Assembly (NCBI GenBank): GCA_020692325.1
Contig: JAIMKR010000001.1
Location: 1-52,692, forward strand
Length of the DNA stretch: 52,692 nucleotides
From: Desulfocurvus sp.
Lineage (GTDB): Bacteria; Desulfobacterota; Desulfovibrionia; Desulfovibrionales; Desulfovibrionaceae
Reading direction: 5' to 3'
Program-made: the position numbers and the translations under genes
Notes under the pieces: generated by a model
Told to the model about the DNA's origin: nothing
The model's input: the letters and a program-made list of their open reading frames with translations, nothing else
Databases searched by the model: none
Shown here: positions 8,261-18,100 of the stretch, piece by piece
Layout of the letters: each line of letters starts with the position of its first letter
How positions within the stretch are numbered: the first letter of the stretch is position 1

Positions 8261-8757
8261 AGCGACGGCACGCGCACCGAGGGATCCAGCTCCCGGGCGC
8301 GCTGGACGTCGCTTCTGGCCTGCGCCTTGTTGCCCAGAGCCTGGTTGATGTAGGCGCGGTTGGCATAGGAGGCGGCATTGTCCGGCTCCATGCCGATGGC
8401 GCGGTCGCAATCGGCGAGGGCGCTGTCCAGCCGGCCAAGGGCCCGCAGGGAGACGCTGCGCAGGTAGTACCCGTCGGCGTCCGGCCGCAGGCGCAGCGCC
8501 TCGTCGATGTCGTTCACAGCGCGCTGATGCTGTCCCAGATGCATGTAGGAAATGGCCCGTTGTTTGAGCACGTCGGCCCGGGTGGGTCCGCTCACTCCGC
8601 TGTTGTCCAGGCAGCGGGTGAACAGCTCGATCTGCGTCTGCGGGCTGCGGATGTTCATGGCCTGCCGGCAATCCGAGGGGAGAGCCTGGGCCGCCGCGGT
8701 CGGGGCGACGGCGAGCAGCAAGGTCAGGCATCCAAGGGAAGCGAGAGCGTAACGCAT
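8257..8757 (-). CDS. Exported tetratricopeptide-repeat protein
   Basis: A 166-residue protein with an N-terminal signal peptide (hydrophobic core ASLGCLTLLLAVAPTAAAQA, cleavage likely after AQA). The mature part has about three TPR motifs (around 65-98, 99-130 and 131-160: AISYMHLGQHQRAVNDIDEA, then RALGRLDSALADCDRAI, then YINQALGNKAQARSDVQ), which mediate protein-protein contacts in the periplasm. ATG 8757 follows AAGGAGG directly; longer upstream readings lack support. Its stop overlaps that of the convergent arsC by three to four bases. Confidence 0.8.
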
Positions 8758-8929
8758 GACGTACCTCCTTGTCTGCGGTGGGGCCAAAGCCCTTTCGTCA
8801 CCGCATAGCACCGGCGCGCCGCCCGGCGCAAGCCGCATCGGGGCCTGAACGCTGGACAATCGCCCGCGTTAGGAGCTATGGTCTGAAAAGTGCGAATTGA
8901 CACTCGATACGCGCAAAAGGAGCCACCAC

Positions 8930-9913
8930 ATGTTCTTCATCACCAACAGGGCGCTCGCCGAGGGCAACAAGTCGGCGGAAATGCGCAAGATCTCCTTCGA
9001 CCTGGACAACAACGAGGCCGGCCAGTCCGTCTACTTCTGCTGGCGCGACGACGCGAAAAAGGCCTATGTCGAACTCGGTGGCGGCAATTTCATGAAGGCC
9101 ATCCGCAAATCCCCGGCGCGTCAGGTGCTCTTCTTCGTGCATGACTCCGCGCAGCAGCCTGAGGAGCACATTTTCCCCATGGCGGAAAAGCTGCAGGCGC
9201 TTTTCGATCAGCAGGACAAGGGGCTGGTGGACGTGGTGCCGGTCATCTGGCCTTGCGACAACGGCCACAGCCCCATGCGCGACTTCCACGAGGATCAGAT
9301 CGCCGCCGAGGCCAGCGGTGTGGCCTTCGCCCGCGCGCTGGAAAAATTCCTCGTCTGGCGCGAATCGGTGAAGGGCGGCGAGGCTCCCTGCCTCAAGCGG
9401 CTGAACGTGCTGGCGCACTCCATGGGCAACAGGATGCTGCGGCAGGCCATGGCCTGCTGGGCCAGCTACCACCGCAAGGGGCAGGTGCCGCTCATCATGC
9501 GCAACATCTTCATGGTCGCGGCCGACGTGTTCAACGAAACCCTGCAAAGCGATCGCGACGGCCGCTTCCTGTGCCACAGCGCCCGCAACGTGGTGGTCTA
9601 CTACGCCGCCGACGACCGCATCCTCGGCACCGGCAGCGTGGGCGCCCTTGGGGCGGACTCCGCCTCGCGCCGCTTGGGACACACCGGGCCGGAGCACTTC
9701 CCGCTCACGCCGAAAAACGTCTACACCGTGGATTGCGACGACGTTAACAACAAGTATGACCGTCCCAACGGCCACACGTACTTCCTCACCGACGAACGGA
9801 ACGAACCAGGCAAGGTGTTCCTGCACATCTACGACGCCGTCAAAAAAGGCCGCATCCAGGGGCACGACGAACGCCGCGACCTCATCGTGGATCTGAACTT
9901 CCGCTCCTGCTAG
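8930..9913 (+). CDS. Alpha/beta hydrolase of the DUF900 type
   Basis: A 327-residue protein. The strand QVLFFVHDSAQQP (about 65-77) and the nucleophile elbow NVLAHSMGNR (about 161-170) resemble the DUF900 / esterase-like alpha/beta hydrolases, in which the Ser is in A-H-S-M-G-N. A following FMVAADVFN segment and a late HTYF histidine would complete the fold. The N-terminus reads FFITNRAL, without a signal peptide, so it is probably cytoplasmic. Substrate unknown. ATG 8930 has an AAAGGAG ribosome binding site seven bases away. It is a single-gene unit ending at a strong terminator. Confidence 0.75.
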   Translation: MFFITNRALAEGNKSAEMRKISFDLDNNEAGQSVYFCWRDDAKKAYVELGGGNFMKAIRKSPARQVLFFVHDSAQQPEEHIFPMAEKLQALFDQQDKGLVDVVPVIWPCDNGHSPMRDFHEDQIAAEASGVAFARALEKFLVWRESVKGGEAPCLKRLNVLAHSMGNRMLRQAMACWASYHRKGQVPLIMRNIFMVAADVFNETLQSDRDGRFLCHSARNVVVYYAADDRILGTGSVGALGADSASRRLGHTGPEHFPLTPKNVYTVDCDDVNNKYDRPNGHTYFLTDERNEPGKVFLHIYDAVKKGRIQGHDERRDLIVDLNFRSC

Positions 9914-9930
9914 CCTAAGGGACGCGAACG

Positions 9931-9964
9931 AAAAGGGGACGTCCGACCGGACGTCCCCTTTTTT
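9931..9964. terminator. Bidirectional intrinsic terminator
   Basis: GGGGACGTCC (9935-9944) and GGACGTCCCC (9949-9958) form a perfect 10-bp stem with a GACC loop, with AAAA on the left and TTTTTT on the right. It can stop both the hydrolase transcript (plus) and motAB (minus, ending at 9985). Confidence 0.9.
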
Positions 9965-9984
9965 GCGCTGTTGATTGAGCGCCG

Positions 9985-10752
9985 CTACCAGGCGTTCTCG
10001 TCCGGGCTGTGGTAGTAGAACTCCACGCGGCGGTTCATGGCGCGGTTCTCGGGGCTGATGGCCGGCACCAGCGGCCGACTGTCGGCATAGCCCACGGCGC
10101 GCATGCGCGTGGGGGAGATGGCTCCGCCACCCTTGGCCAGGATATAACGCAAGGCGGCGGCCGCGCGCGCGGCGGAAAGCTCCCACTTGGAGGGATACAG
10201 ACCGTTGCCGGTCTCGGCGTCATCCGTATGGCCGCGAATGACGAGATCGACCTTCTCCGCCAACAAAATACGCGTCACGCCGTCGAGGATGCGTGCGGCC
10301 CCGGGCTTGAGCACCGCGGAGTTGGGCGAGAACATGACGGAGTTGTTCACATGCATGAGCACGCCGGCGTTGTCGGAACTCAGGCCGGAGTTGGCCTGCA
10401 CGTCCTTTTCCTGCGCCAGCAGCTCCTTGACCATCATGGCGACCTGATACTTGATCTTGTCCTTTTCCGAGAGGTTCAACTCGGGGATGCCGACCTTGGC
10501 GTCGCTGGGGATGAACATGGGATTGGAAATGGCCTTGGAGTCCGTCGCGGCCGGTTTCGATTTGAACTGGCCGGCCAGGGAGTCCTTTTGCTGCGGCTTG
10601 AGCGCGGCGAGAAGCCACATGAGCAGGAAGAAGGCCATCATGGCGGTGACGAAGTCCGCGTAGGCGACCTTCCAACTTCCACCGTGGTGAGGGGCGTGTC
10701 CTCCGCCGACGACCTTTTTGATGATGATGGTGCTGCCCTTGGCCTTAGCCAC
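9985..10752 (-). CDS. motB: Flagellar motor stator protein MotB
   Basis: A 255-residue protein with one membrane helix near the N-terminus and a C-terminal OmpA-like peptidoglycan-binding domain. WKVAYADFVTAMMAFFLLMWLL (27-48) contains the conserved plug/proton aspartate in Y-A-D-F. The OmpA domain shows IRGHTDDAE (about 169-177), SAARAAAALRYI and the closing NRRVEFYY. With MotA it forms the ion-driven stator that turns the flagellar motor. The start is GTG at 10752, overlapping the end of motA by eight bases behind GAAGGG, so translation is coupled. Confidence 0.95.
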   Translation of the reverse strand: MAKAKGSTIIIKKVVGGGHAPHHGGSWKVAYADFVTAMMAFFLLMWLLAALKPQQKDSLAGQFKSKPAATDSKAISNPMFIPSDAKVGIPELNLSEKDKIKYQVAMMVKELLAQEKDVQANSGLSSDNAGVLMHVNNSVMFSPNSAVLKPGAARILDGVTRILLAEKVDLVIRGHTDDAETGNGLYPSKWELSAARAAAALRYILAKGGGAISPTRMRAVGYADSRPLVPAISPENRAMNRRVEFYYHSPDENAW

Positions 10753-11596
10753 CCTTCAGCGCTCCTTCGAGTTCCTCGAAGCTGGGCCGAACGGGACCAG
10801 CGACGGCGCGCCGCGCGGCCTCGACCGCGAGCATCGGCGGAAAGCCGCTGGAGAAACCGACCAGGCCGGCCTTGACGACCCCGAGCATGGCGTGAGTTTC
10901 ATTGACTTGGTATTCGAGATTTTGAGCCATGGGGCCGGCGAAGCCATAACACATGAGAATGCCGAGAAATGTGCCGACCAGCGCCGCGCCGACGCTGTGA
11001 CCCAGCACCTCGGGCGGCTCGTTGATCTTGCCCATGGTGAGCACGATACCAAGCACGGCGGCCACGATGCCCAGGCCGGGAAGGGAATCGGCCACCTTGT
11101 TGATGGCGTTCGGGGTGGTGGATTCGTGGCTGTGCGAGGCGGACATGTCGATGTCCATGACCGACTCGAACTGATAGGGCTCGATGTTGCCGGCGAGCAA
11201 GACCTTGAAATTGTCGCAGATGAAGTCGAGGACCTCGTGATTTTTGAGCAGGGCCGGATACTTGGTGAAGACGGCGCTGCCATCGGGCTTGTTCACGTGC
11301 TGCTCGATGGAGACGATGCCATCGCGGCGGGCCATGTTCATCAGCGTGTAAAGCACGCCCAGGATGTCGAGATAGGTCTGCTTGCTGGCCTCACCCGCGG
11401 TGAACACCTTCAAAACTTTTTTGAAAGTTCCGAGAATGACGCTCTTCGGCGAGGCGATGCAAAACGACCCCAGCGCCGCGCCGCCGATGATAAGCAGCTC
11501 GATGGGCTGCATGAGCACGTTGATGGGGCCGCCTTCCATGAGGAAGCCGCCGATGACGCAGCCCAGCACCACGAAGACGCCGATGATCGCAAACAT
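10745..11596 (-). CDS. motA: Flagellar motor stator protein MotA
   Basis: A 283-residue inner-membrane protein with four helices: residues 1-20, about 30-50, and the paired C-terminal helices around SLPGLGIVAAVLGIVLTMG (170-188) and GAALVGTFLGILMCYGFAG (202-220). The large cytoplasmic loop carrying the FliG-contacting charged residues lies between helices 2 and 3. ATG 11596 has a CAGGAGTG ribosome binding site. It is transcribed with motB away from an AT-rich divergent control region. Flagellar genes are otherwise absent from the window. Confidence 0.95.
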   Translation of the reverse strand: MFAIIGVFVVLGCVIGGFLMEGGPINVLMQPIELLIIGGAALGSFCIASPKSVILGTFKKVLKVFTAGEASKQTYLDILGVLYTLMNMARRDGIVSIEQHVNKPDGSAVFTKYPALLKNHEVLDFICDNFKVLLAGNIEPYQFESVMDIDMSASHSHESTTPNAINKVADSLPGLGIVAAVLGIVLTMGKINEPPEVLGHSVGAALVGTFLGILMCYGFAGPMAQNLEYQVNETHAMLGVVKAGLVGFSSGFPPMLAVEAARRAVAGPVRPSFEELEGALKGG

Positions 11597-11870
11597 TAAA
11601 TATTCACTCCTGAGGCGCGGATAAAGTGCGTAGTTTCTGATCCGTGCCGGACCGTCGCTGGATGAGCAACAGCCGAAAATGAGTATTGAATCAAGTACGC
11701 CCCTTTTGTAAAGTATTCTTTTGCAAATGCAATTTATTTTTGTAAATCATTTTGTTAGAAATTCTCATGATTTTATGGAATACTCATTTCTCTGGCCGGA
11801 CACCCGCAAGAATTCCAATGGGACTTCGAAAACCGGCTATGGATCGACCCGCAATTCCGAGGAGGCCAGC
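11597..11870. promoter_or_regulatory. AT-rich divergent control region between motAB and the DUF4139 gene
   Basis: This 274-base gap is much more AT-rich than the flanking genes. It contains a perfect 11-bp inverted repeat, AAATGAGTATT (11677-11687) and AATACTCATTT (11779-11789), enclosing three TTTTGYAAA boxes at 11704-11712, 11719-11727 and 11738-11746. On the minus strand TTTACA followed 17 bases later by CAATAC is a possible weak promoter toward motA. The factors involved are unknown. Confidence 0.5.
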
Positions 11871-13232
11871 ATGAAGGTCGTCGCCAAGGCATTGATACTG
11901 TTCGCCCTGATGCCCATTCCTCCAGCCTGGGCCGGCCCCACGCACCTGCTTCTCCGGCAGGACGGACAGGCCATGGTGACCGAAACGCGGGCAGTCTCGC
12001 TGCCCCAGGGCGAGGGAACACTGCTCCTGCCCGATCTGCCCACGTCCATGGATCCTTCCACACTGCGCCTGCGCTCGCTCTCCGCGCCATCCAGCCTGAC
12101 TGTCCGGGGCCTCTCGACCGAGACCGAGGGGCTGACTCCGGCGCAGCTCCTGCACAGCCATGTGGGACGGCAGGTGGAGGTATTGCTGCCTGAGGGCAAG
12201 GGCGTCGTTCGCACACAGGCAAAAATTCTCGCCGCCACCCAGCCGCCGCTGCTGCTGATCGACGGCGCTATCTACGCCGGTCCGGTCGACGCCGTCATCT
12301 ACCCCGGGGAGACCGTCATCCCCTCTCTTCTGCCCTCGGCCACGGCGTTGGTGCGCAATGGTGGCGCGCAGCGGCAGGAGGTGGAGATATCCTATCTCGC
12401 CCGCGAAATTTCCTGGCGCATGGACTACGCGCTCACCCTGCCCAAGGCCGCCGGCCCCTCCCGGCTGGAGGGCTGGGCGGTGCTGGAGAATCGCTCCGGC
12501 AAGACCTACGCCCCGGCCGAGGTGGAACTTCTCGCCGGCGAGACGAACGCACCGCGCCCGCTGGTAGGCCGCGCCCTGATGGCCGACGCCATGCCGAAAT
12601 TCGCCTCCGTCGAGTCCCAGGACGTTTTCGAACATCATCTGTACCGCCTGCCCAGGCCGGTCGAACTCACCGATGGGCGGGTGCTGCTGTCACCGCTCTT
12701 CCCGCCCGCTAATGTCGAGGTCTCGCGGCGGCTCGTCGGCAACGGACAGGCGCTGAACGCCAGCGGCGGCTCCTCGGGAGAACGCCTCAACGTCGTTTTG
12801 TCTTTTCGGAACATCAAGGCCCAGGGTTTAGGGATGGCCCTGCCTTCGGGGCACATCCGCGTGTACGAGAACGCCGGCGGCGCTACCCGGCTGGTGGGCG
12901 AGGCGCAATTGGAGCGTTCGGCCGTGGGGGAAACGGCGGAATTCACCGTGGGCGCGGCCTTCAACGTGAATGTGGAGCGCGTGGCCACGAGCATGGACAA
13001 AACGGGGAAAAACGGCTGGCGCGGCGCGTGGGAGCTGCGCGTGCGCAATTCCGGCAAGACCGCGCGGCGGGTGGTGCTGCGGGAACGCATCCCCGGCGCG
13101 TGGAAGATCGATCGGGCCACGGCCAAGTGGCGCAAGGCCTCGGCCGAGGTGCTGGAGTTCGAACTCGACGTGCCGCCCACGGGCGACGGGGATCCGCTGA
13201 CCATCGGCTACTCGTTCACGACCGAGCTGTGA
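11871..13232 (+). CDS. Exported DUF4139-type protein
   Basis: A 453-residue protein with a signal peptide (residues 1-20, ending AWAG). The N-terminal part MVTETRAVSLPQGEGTLLLPDLP matches DUF4140-like beta-structure, and the region from about ISWRMDYALTLP (180) to the C-terminal YSFTTEL is a DUF4139-type beta-rich domain with the typical LENRSGKTY segment. Such proteins are exported and of unknown function. Unlike many members it has little coiled coil between the two parts. ATG 11871 is chosen because GAGGAGG precedes it by five bases and it begins the signal peptide; in-frame codons further upstream lie in AT-rich control DNA. Confidence 0.75.
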   Translation: MKVVAKALILFALMPIPPAWAGPTHLLLRQDGQAMVTETRAVSLPQGEGTLLLPDLPTSMDPSTLRLRSLSAPSSLTVRGLSTETEGLTPAQLLHSHVGRQVEVLLPEGKGVVRTQAKILAATQPPLLLIDGAIYAGPVDAVIYPGETVIPSLLPSATALVRNGGAQRQEVEISYLAREISWRMDYALTLPKAAGPSRLEGWAVLENRSGKTYAPAEVELLAGETNAPRPLVGRALMADAMPKFASVESQDVFEHHLYRLPRPVELTDGRVLLSPLFPPANVEVSRRLVGNGQALNASGGSSGERLNVVLSFRNIKAQGLGMALPSGHIRVYENAGGATRLVGEAQLERSAVGETAEFTVGAAFNVNVERVATSMDKTGKNGWRGAWELRVRNSGKTARRVVLRERIPGAWKIDRATAKWRKASAEVLEFELDVPPTGDGDPLTIGYSFTTEL

Positions 13233-13266
13233 CGCCGGCCAGTCTTGCCCTCGCCGGACGTTTGGC

Positions 13267-14190
13267 ATGGCGAAATCCGCCGGGGATGGATGGAATGGCG
13301 TGACGGGATCGCTCACGGGAATCATCAGCGCCGTGGTTTCGGCCATGTGTTTCGGCATGTTGGCCGTACTGGGCAAACTTGGATTCGCGCGCGGGCTGGG
13401 CGCCGGCGAGATTTTGCAATACCGCTTCGGCTTCGGAGCCCTGCTGCTTTTGGCCTACCTCGCCGTGGCGGACCGGGCGGCCCTGCGCGCCGGTCCCAAA
13501 ACGCTGCTCAAGGCCGCGCTCATGGGCCTGCTGCTCTATCCCCTGCAAAGCCTGGCCTTCATGAGCTCCCTCAAATACAACCCGGCGGCCACCACCTCGC
13601 TCATCCTCTACTTTTATCCGGTGATGGTGACGCTGCTCTCGACGCTGCTGTTCAAAACCCGGCTGGACCGCGTGGTCGTCGGCTCGTTGCTGCTGCTCGT
13701 GGCCGGGTGCGCACTGGTCTTCTTCGACGCCTTTCTGCGCCACGTCAGCCCCACCGGCCTGCTGCTGGCCGCCATCTCCATGCTCATCTTCTCCGTGTAC
13801 CTCATCACATTGGAGATTCTGCTGCGCGGCGAGAATCCGCGCACGGTGTCGTTCTACTGCGTGCTCTTCGCTGCCATGACGTACACTGTGGCCGCGCCTC
13901 CCGTGAATTTCGTCCGGCTCGACGTCGCCGGGAAACTGCTGGCCCTGGCGTTGGGCCTCGTTCCCACCGCGCTGGCGGTTTCGCTGCTGTACCGCGCGGT
14001 GGACGCCATCGGCAGCGCGCGCACGTCCATCTGCTCCACCATCGAGCCGGTGACCACCGTGCTCGCCTCTGCCCTGCTCCTCGGCGAGGAGGTCGTGGCC
14101 GTGCAGGTGGCCGGAATGTGCCTCATTCTGGCCGGCATCGTGCTGCCCAACCTGCGGACGCTCAGCGCCACGCGGACCGCGCGCTCTTGA
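13267..14190 (+). CDS. EamA/DMT-family transporter
   Basis: A 307-residue membrane protein with ten hydrophobic segments arranged as two EamA repeats (about 15-145 and 160-295). Family features include FGMLAVLGKLGF in helix 1, ALKYNP-like SSLKYNPAATTSLILYFYPVMV at helix 4, and STIEPVTTVLASALLLGEE in helix 9. These permeases move metabolites such as amino acids; the substrate here is not readable. The start ATG 13267 has only a weak GGACG purine stretch. It follows the DUF4139 gene by 34 bases on the same strand. Confidence 0.82.
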   Translation: MAKSAGDGWNGVTGSLTGIISAVVSAMCFGMLAVLGKLGFARGLGAGEILQYRFGFGALLLLAYLAVADRAALRAGPKTLLKAALMGLLLYPLQSLAFMSSLKYNPAATTSLILYFYPVMVTLLSTLLFKTRLDRVVVGSLLLLVAGCALVFFDAFLRHVSPTGLLLAAISMLIFSVYLITLEILLRGENPRTVSFYCVLFAAMTYTVAAPPVNFVRLDVAGKLLALALGLVPTALAVSLLYRAVDAIGSARTSICSTIEPVTTVLASALLLGEEVVAVQVAGMCLILAGIVLPNLRTLSATRTARS

Positions 14191-14276
14191 CGCGTCCCCG
14201 GCGAATGGGCAATATCGAAAATGCCATGGGTGCCGGCGCGCCGCGCAGCCCTGAATCCTCCCGCAAGGAGACGCCA

Positions 14277-14636
14277 ATGGACGCCAACCGTCGCCGCCGC
14301 AGCCGCGTCGATATGCACCTCGCCGCCAGCTTTACGCCGACCGGCGGACTTTCCGTGAGTCTGCTCCTCTGCAACATCAGCCTCAAGGGGCTGCTCGCCG
14401 TGCCGGAGGCCGCCGTCATCACCGGCGCGCAGGGACGCGTGCGCATCGAGCTAAGCGCCGACGCGGTCATCGACATCGCCTGCAGCATCATCCGCAGCGA
14501 CGGCAGCGGCGTGGCTATCGATTTCTCCACCATGGACGAGCAGAGTTTCTTGCATCTGCGCAATTTGGTGCGCTACAACGCGCCCGACGCCGATCTCATC
14601 GACGCCGAACTCGGCCGGCCGGCCTTCGACGAATAA
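14277..14636 (+). CDS. PilZ-domain protein, probable c-di-GMP receptor
   Basis: A 119-residue single-domain protein. The arginine-rich N-terminus RRRRSRVDM (5-13) and CNISLKGLL (about 33-41, the N/D-x-S-x-x-G motif) are the two c-di-GMP-binding signatures of PilZ domains, and VAIDFSTMD closes the beta barrel. ATG 14277 lies behind AAGGAG. PilZ proteins often adjust flagellar motor function or surface behaviour; the proximity to motAB, three genes away, may be coincidental. Confidence 0.85.
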   Translation: MDANRRRRSRVDMHLAASFTPTGGLSVSLLLCNISLKGLLAVPEAAVITGAQGRVRIELSADAVIDIACSIIRSDGSGVAIDFSTMDEQSFLHLRNLVRYNAPDADLIDAELGRPAFDE

Positions 14637-15110
14637 TCTCGGCATTCTGACTCGCGCTCCCCACGAAACGGCCGGGACGCTCTGCCGACGGCTTCAGCCC
14701 GTCACGCGGACCGCCTTCCATGCAGGGCACGCGTCCCCTGTTATCATAGGCGACGAGCCGCCCTCCGCGTTGAACCCACGCGTTGGAGCACCCCCCCGTG
14801 CCCCCCCCAGCCCACATCACCGGTCCATCGAAACCCGTCGACCGATCGCGCCGCGTTCTAGGCAACGCGAGGGATCCCTGACGGCTCCACCACGTCAAGC
14901 GCCGTCCGACGCCACATCGCAAGGCCCCACGCATTCAGCCAAACGCTCGTTGCTGCCAGCGACGAGGCAGGCCCGGGCTGCGGTTCCCTCGCGTCAAAGC
15001 GGCGCCCTCCGCCGCGCACAAGCCCACCCCGGTCGGCATCGCGTTGCATCCGGCTACGCGAGGGAAGCCCCTGCGACGCTTCCGCCGGGCCATCCAACCA
15101 CTCGCAGCGC
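14637..15110. other. Long GC-rich intergenic region with a thrice-repeated 10-mer
   Basis: About 470 bases between the PilZ gene and the terminator of the PEP-synthase-like gene. The open frames here lack ribosome binding sites and recognisable protein sequence. It contains ACGCGAGGGA at 14865-14874 and 15056-15065 and its reverse complement at 14985-14994. No tRNA or known structured RNA was recognised. Confidence 0.45.
14865..15066. repeat. Three ACGCGAGGGA repeats in alternating orientation
   Basis: Copies lie at 14865-14874 (plus), 14985-14994 (minus) and 15056-15065 (plus). The second and third extend to an 11-bp inverted repeat (14984-14994 with 15056-15066) that could fold into a long hairpin enclosing about 60 bases. 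Confidence 0.4.
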
Positions 15111-15146
15111 AAAAAAGCGGCGGCCCGGAATAAACCGGACCGCCGC
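15111..15146 (-). terminator. Intrinsic terminator of the PEP-synthase-like gene
   Basis: On the minus strand GCGGCGGTCCGG pairs with CCGGGCCGCCGC (positions 15146-15135 and 15128-15117, one mismatch/wobble) around a six-base loop and runs into TTTTTT (15116-15111). It lies 26 bases after the stop of the gene ending at 15172. Confidence 0.9.
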
Positions 15147-15171
15147 GTCATGGCGTTGATTCAGCAGTGCG

Positions 15172-18100
15172 TTACCACTGCTTCTTGCGCTTCTCGGCCA
15201 GCGCCTGGGCCTGCTCCTCGAAGGTGGCGAAGCCCGAGTGATGCAAGGCGTCCTCCACCGTGAAGCTCCAATCCCAGCTGAAGTAGATGACCGGCTTGTG
15301 GAAGATGGCGCGGAAGTGCTCCATCTCCTGGCGGTAGAAGGCCTCCTTGGGATTCTCGATGTTGTCGCGCAGCTGCTCGCAGAAGCGGTCCAGCTCGCCC
15401 TCGTACCACTCGCGCAGGTCCTCGGCGGTCTTGTAGCGCTTGAGGATGTGGCCGTAGCCGTTCTCCTCCAGCAGGATCTCCAGACGCTGCAGATGCTGCT
15501 CGCGCAGCCACTCGCCCAACTTGGAAACGGGCAGGTTGAGCGCCTCGACCTCGGCGACCTGCTCCTTGGTCGCCTGGTACGTGTCGGGAACCACGGAGGC
15601 GGAGTCGATGCCGGCGATGGCCACGACGCCCCGCAGAATCTCGCTGTTGGACACACCCTGACCGCAGAACCCCACCTTCTTGCCGTACTTCTGGCCGGCG
15701 AAAATGGCCGAGAGAATGGTCCAGATGACCGCCGGATCCTCTTCGTCGTAGATATGCTGCAACCGCGGGTTGTCGCGATCGGTGGCCAGCACCATCTGGG
15801 TCATGTCGTTGGAGCCGATGGAGAATCCATCGACCTCGTTGATGAACTCCTTGCAGAGGATGGCGTTGCTTGGAATCTCGGCCATGAGGATGATCTTCAT
15901 GCCGTCCTTGCCGGATTCGAGGTTGTGCACGCTCTTCAGGTAGCGCTTCATGCTGCGCGCCTCCTCGAGGGTGCGCACGAAGGGCAGCATGAGCTGAAGG
16001 TTCTTGCCGCCGAAGATGCCGCGCGCCAGCTTGAAGGCCTCCAGCTCCCAGTCGTGGATGTTGCGGGAGACGCCGCGGAAGCCCAGCATGGGGTTGGACT
16101 CGTACTGTTCGAAGAGCAGACCGCCGAGCAGGTTGCGGTATTCATTGCTCTTGAAGTCCGTGGTGCGGTAGATGATGGTCTTGCCGTAGAAGGCCATGGC
16201 GAACAGGGCGAGGCCCTGGGCCAGCGTCTGAATGTAATGCTCCTTGCCGGTGCGGAACCCGCGCGACTCAAGCAGCTTGCGGATGCGCTCGGGCAAAGTG
16301 CGCACCATGTCCATCTCGCTCTTGAGGCCCATTTTGAGGGCCACCTCCTCGCGCAGGGCGGCGATGCGGGACAGCACGTCCACAATCTCGGGGTCGTCCT
16401 GCAGGCGGGCGGCGATCTTCTCAATCTCACGCTCGTGGTCCTGCTTGAGCTTCTTGGCCTCGGCGTAGGGATCGCAGGTGCCATCAAGCACGTCATTGTA
16501 GCCCATCACCACGGCGATGTGCGTTTTGAGGTCGACGGAGGTTTTGAGGGTCTCCATCCGGTCGGTGGCGTAGCCGATGTGCTCGTCGAGCTTCTTGTCC
16601 AGCTCGCGCAGCCGGCGGTGAATCGCCAGCACCTCGTCGGTGCCCTTGGTGCCCTCGCGCTCGGAGAGCTGGGCCAGTTCCTTGCCCAGACCGGTGATGG
16701 TGCCCACGTATTCGCGCAACTTGAGCCGCAGGGTGATGAGCCCGGTGGCCAGCTGTTCCTTCATGACCTTGGAGAGGTGCGTCTCGAATTCACGCAGTTT
16801 CTCGTCCACCAGCGCGCCGAGCACGCCGCGGTCGTAGGCCTCCAGCGCCAGCGGATGCACACTGATGTTGCCGAGCATGAACTCCGCGCGCAGCAGGCCG
16901 ATCTCGAAGTCGGGCACGCGGCGCAGGCGTGAAAGGAACAGCGACTGGCCGATGTCCGCCAGAATGAGGCCAATTTTGACCTTCGTGGGCGGAATGGCGG
17001 CCACATCGATCTCGCCGCCCACGTCCACCAGCGGCAGACGGCCCCTGTACACACGGCCGCGCGAGCCGTCCACGGTGACCTCCTGACCATCGAGGGAACG
17101 CAGCACCTCAAGGTGTTGCAGGCCGATGACGGCGGGGATGCCGAGTTCGCGGGAGGTAATGGCCGCGTGGCTGGTGTCGCCGCCAACGTCGGCCAGAATG
17201 GCGCTGGCGATGCGCATTCCGGGCACCATGTCGGGGTCGGTGCGCTCTGCGGCGAGGATGTCGCCCTTGTTGACCTTGTTCAGCTCCAGGGCGGAGCGCA
17301 GAAACTTGACCACGCCCTGACCGGCCCCGCGGGAGGCGCCATTGCCTTCGAGAATGAGTTCGGCCGCGGCCGCGGCCTTGGCCACGACCTCCTTGCGACG
17401 CATGAAGATGGTGCTGGGATGGACGTGCAGTTCCTCGTTCCAGCGGGTCTCGGGCCGGGCCTGCACGAACCACAGACGATCCGAGGAGTCGATGCAGAAC
17501 TCGGTGTCCATGATGATGCCACCGTAGGCCTTGGAGATGTTGCGCACTCCCCGGGCGACCTCTTCCGCCTGGGCCAGGGAGAGCGCCCAGCGGAACACCT
17601 CGTTCTCGTCGACGGGGATGACCTTGGTGCCGCCCTCGTCCTCGTCGTAGACGATCTTCTTGTCCTTGCAGCCCATGAAGCGCACCACGACCTCGGAGGC
17701 GTCGTCGCGCTGGAAGACGTAGAACTTGTCGGGGGTGACCATGCCGCCCACCACAGCCTCGCCCAGGCCGTAGCTGGCGTCGATGGAGACGAGGTCGTTG
17801 CGGTCGGTGCCGCGGCAGCCGGTGCTGGTGTCGGCGCTGAAGGCCGTGCCAGAAACCATGGGGTTGATCATGCGCATGATGCACACGGACAACGACGTGC
17901 TCTCGATGGCCCATTCCTTCTTGGCGTTCTCGGCGATGGAGTTGTCGCCGGTCTCCTCGGCCTTGTTCACGGCGTCGAGGATGGCCTCGCGGCGGTAGGT
18001 CATGCTGCGCAGGTTGTAGGCGCTGGCGCAATCCCAGTGGTAGGCCTCGACGACGCGATCCTCGCCGACGATGTTGAGGTAGGTGTCCTGCAAACCGGCG

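Noticed and set aside
14596-15159. Open frames of 97-129 codons in the gap after the PilZ gene
   Set aside because: No ribosome binding sites, Arg/Pro/Ser-rich products, and overlapping frames on both strands of equal quality.
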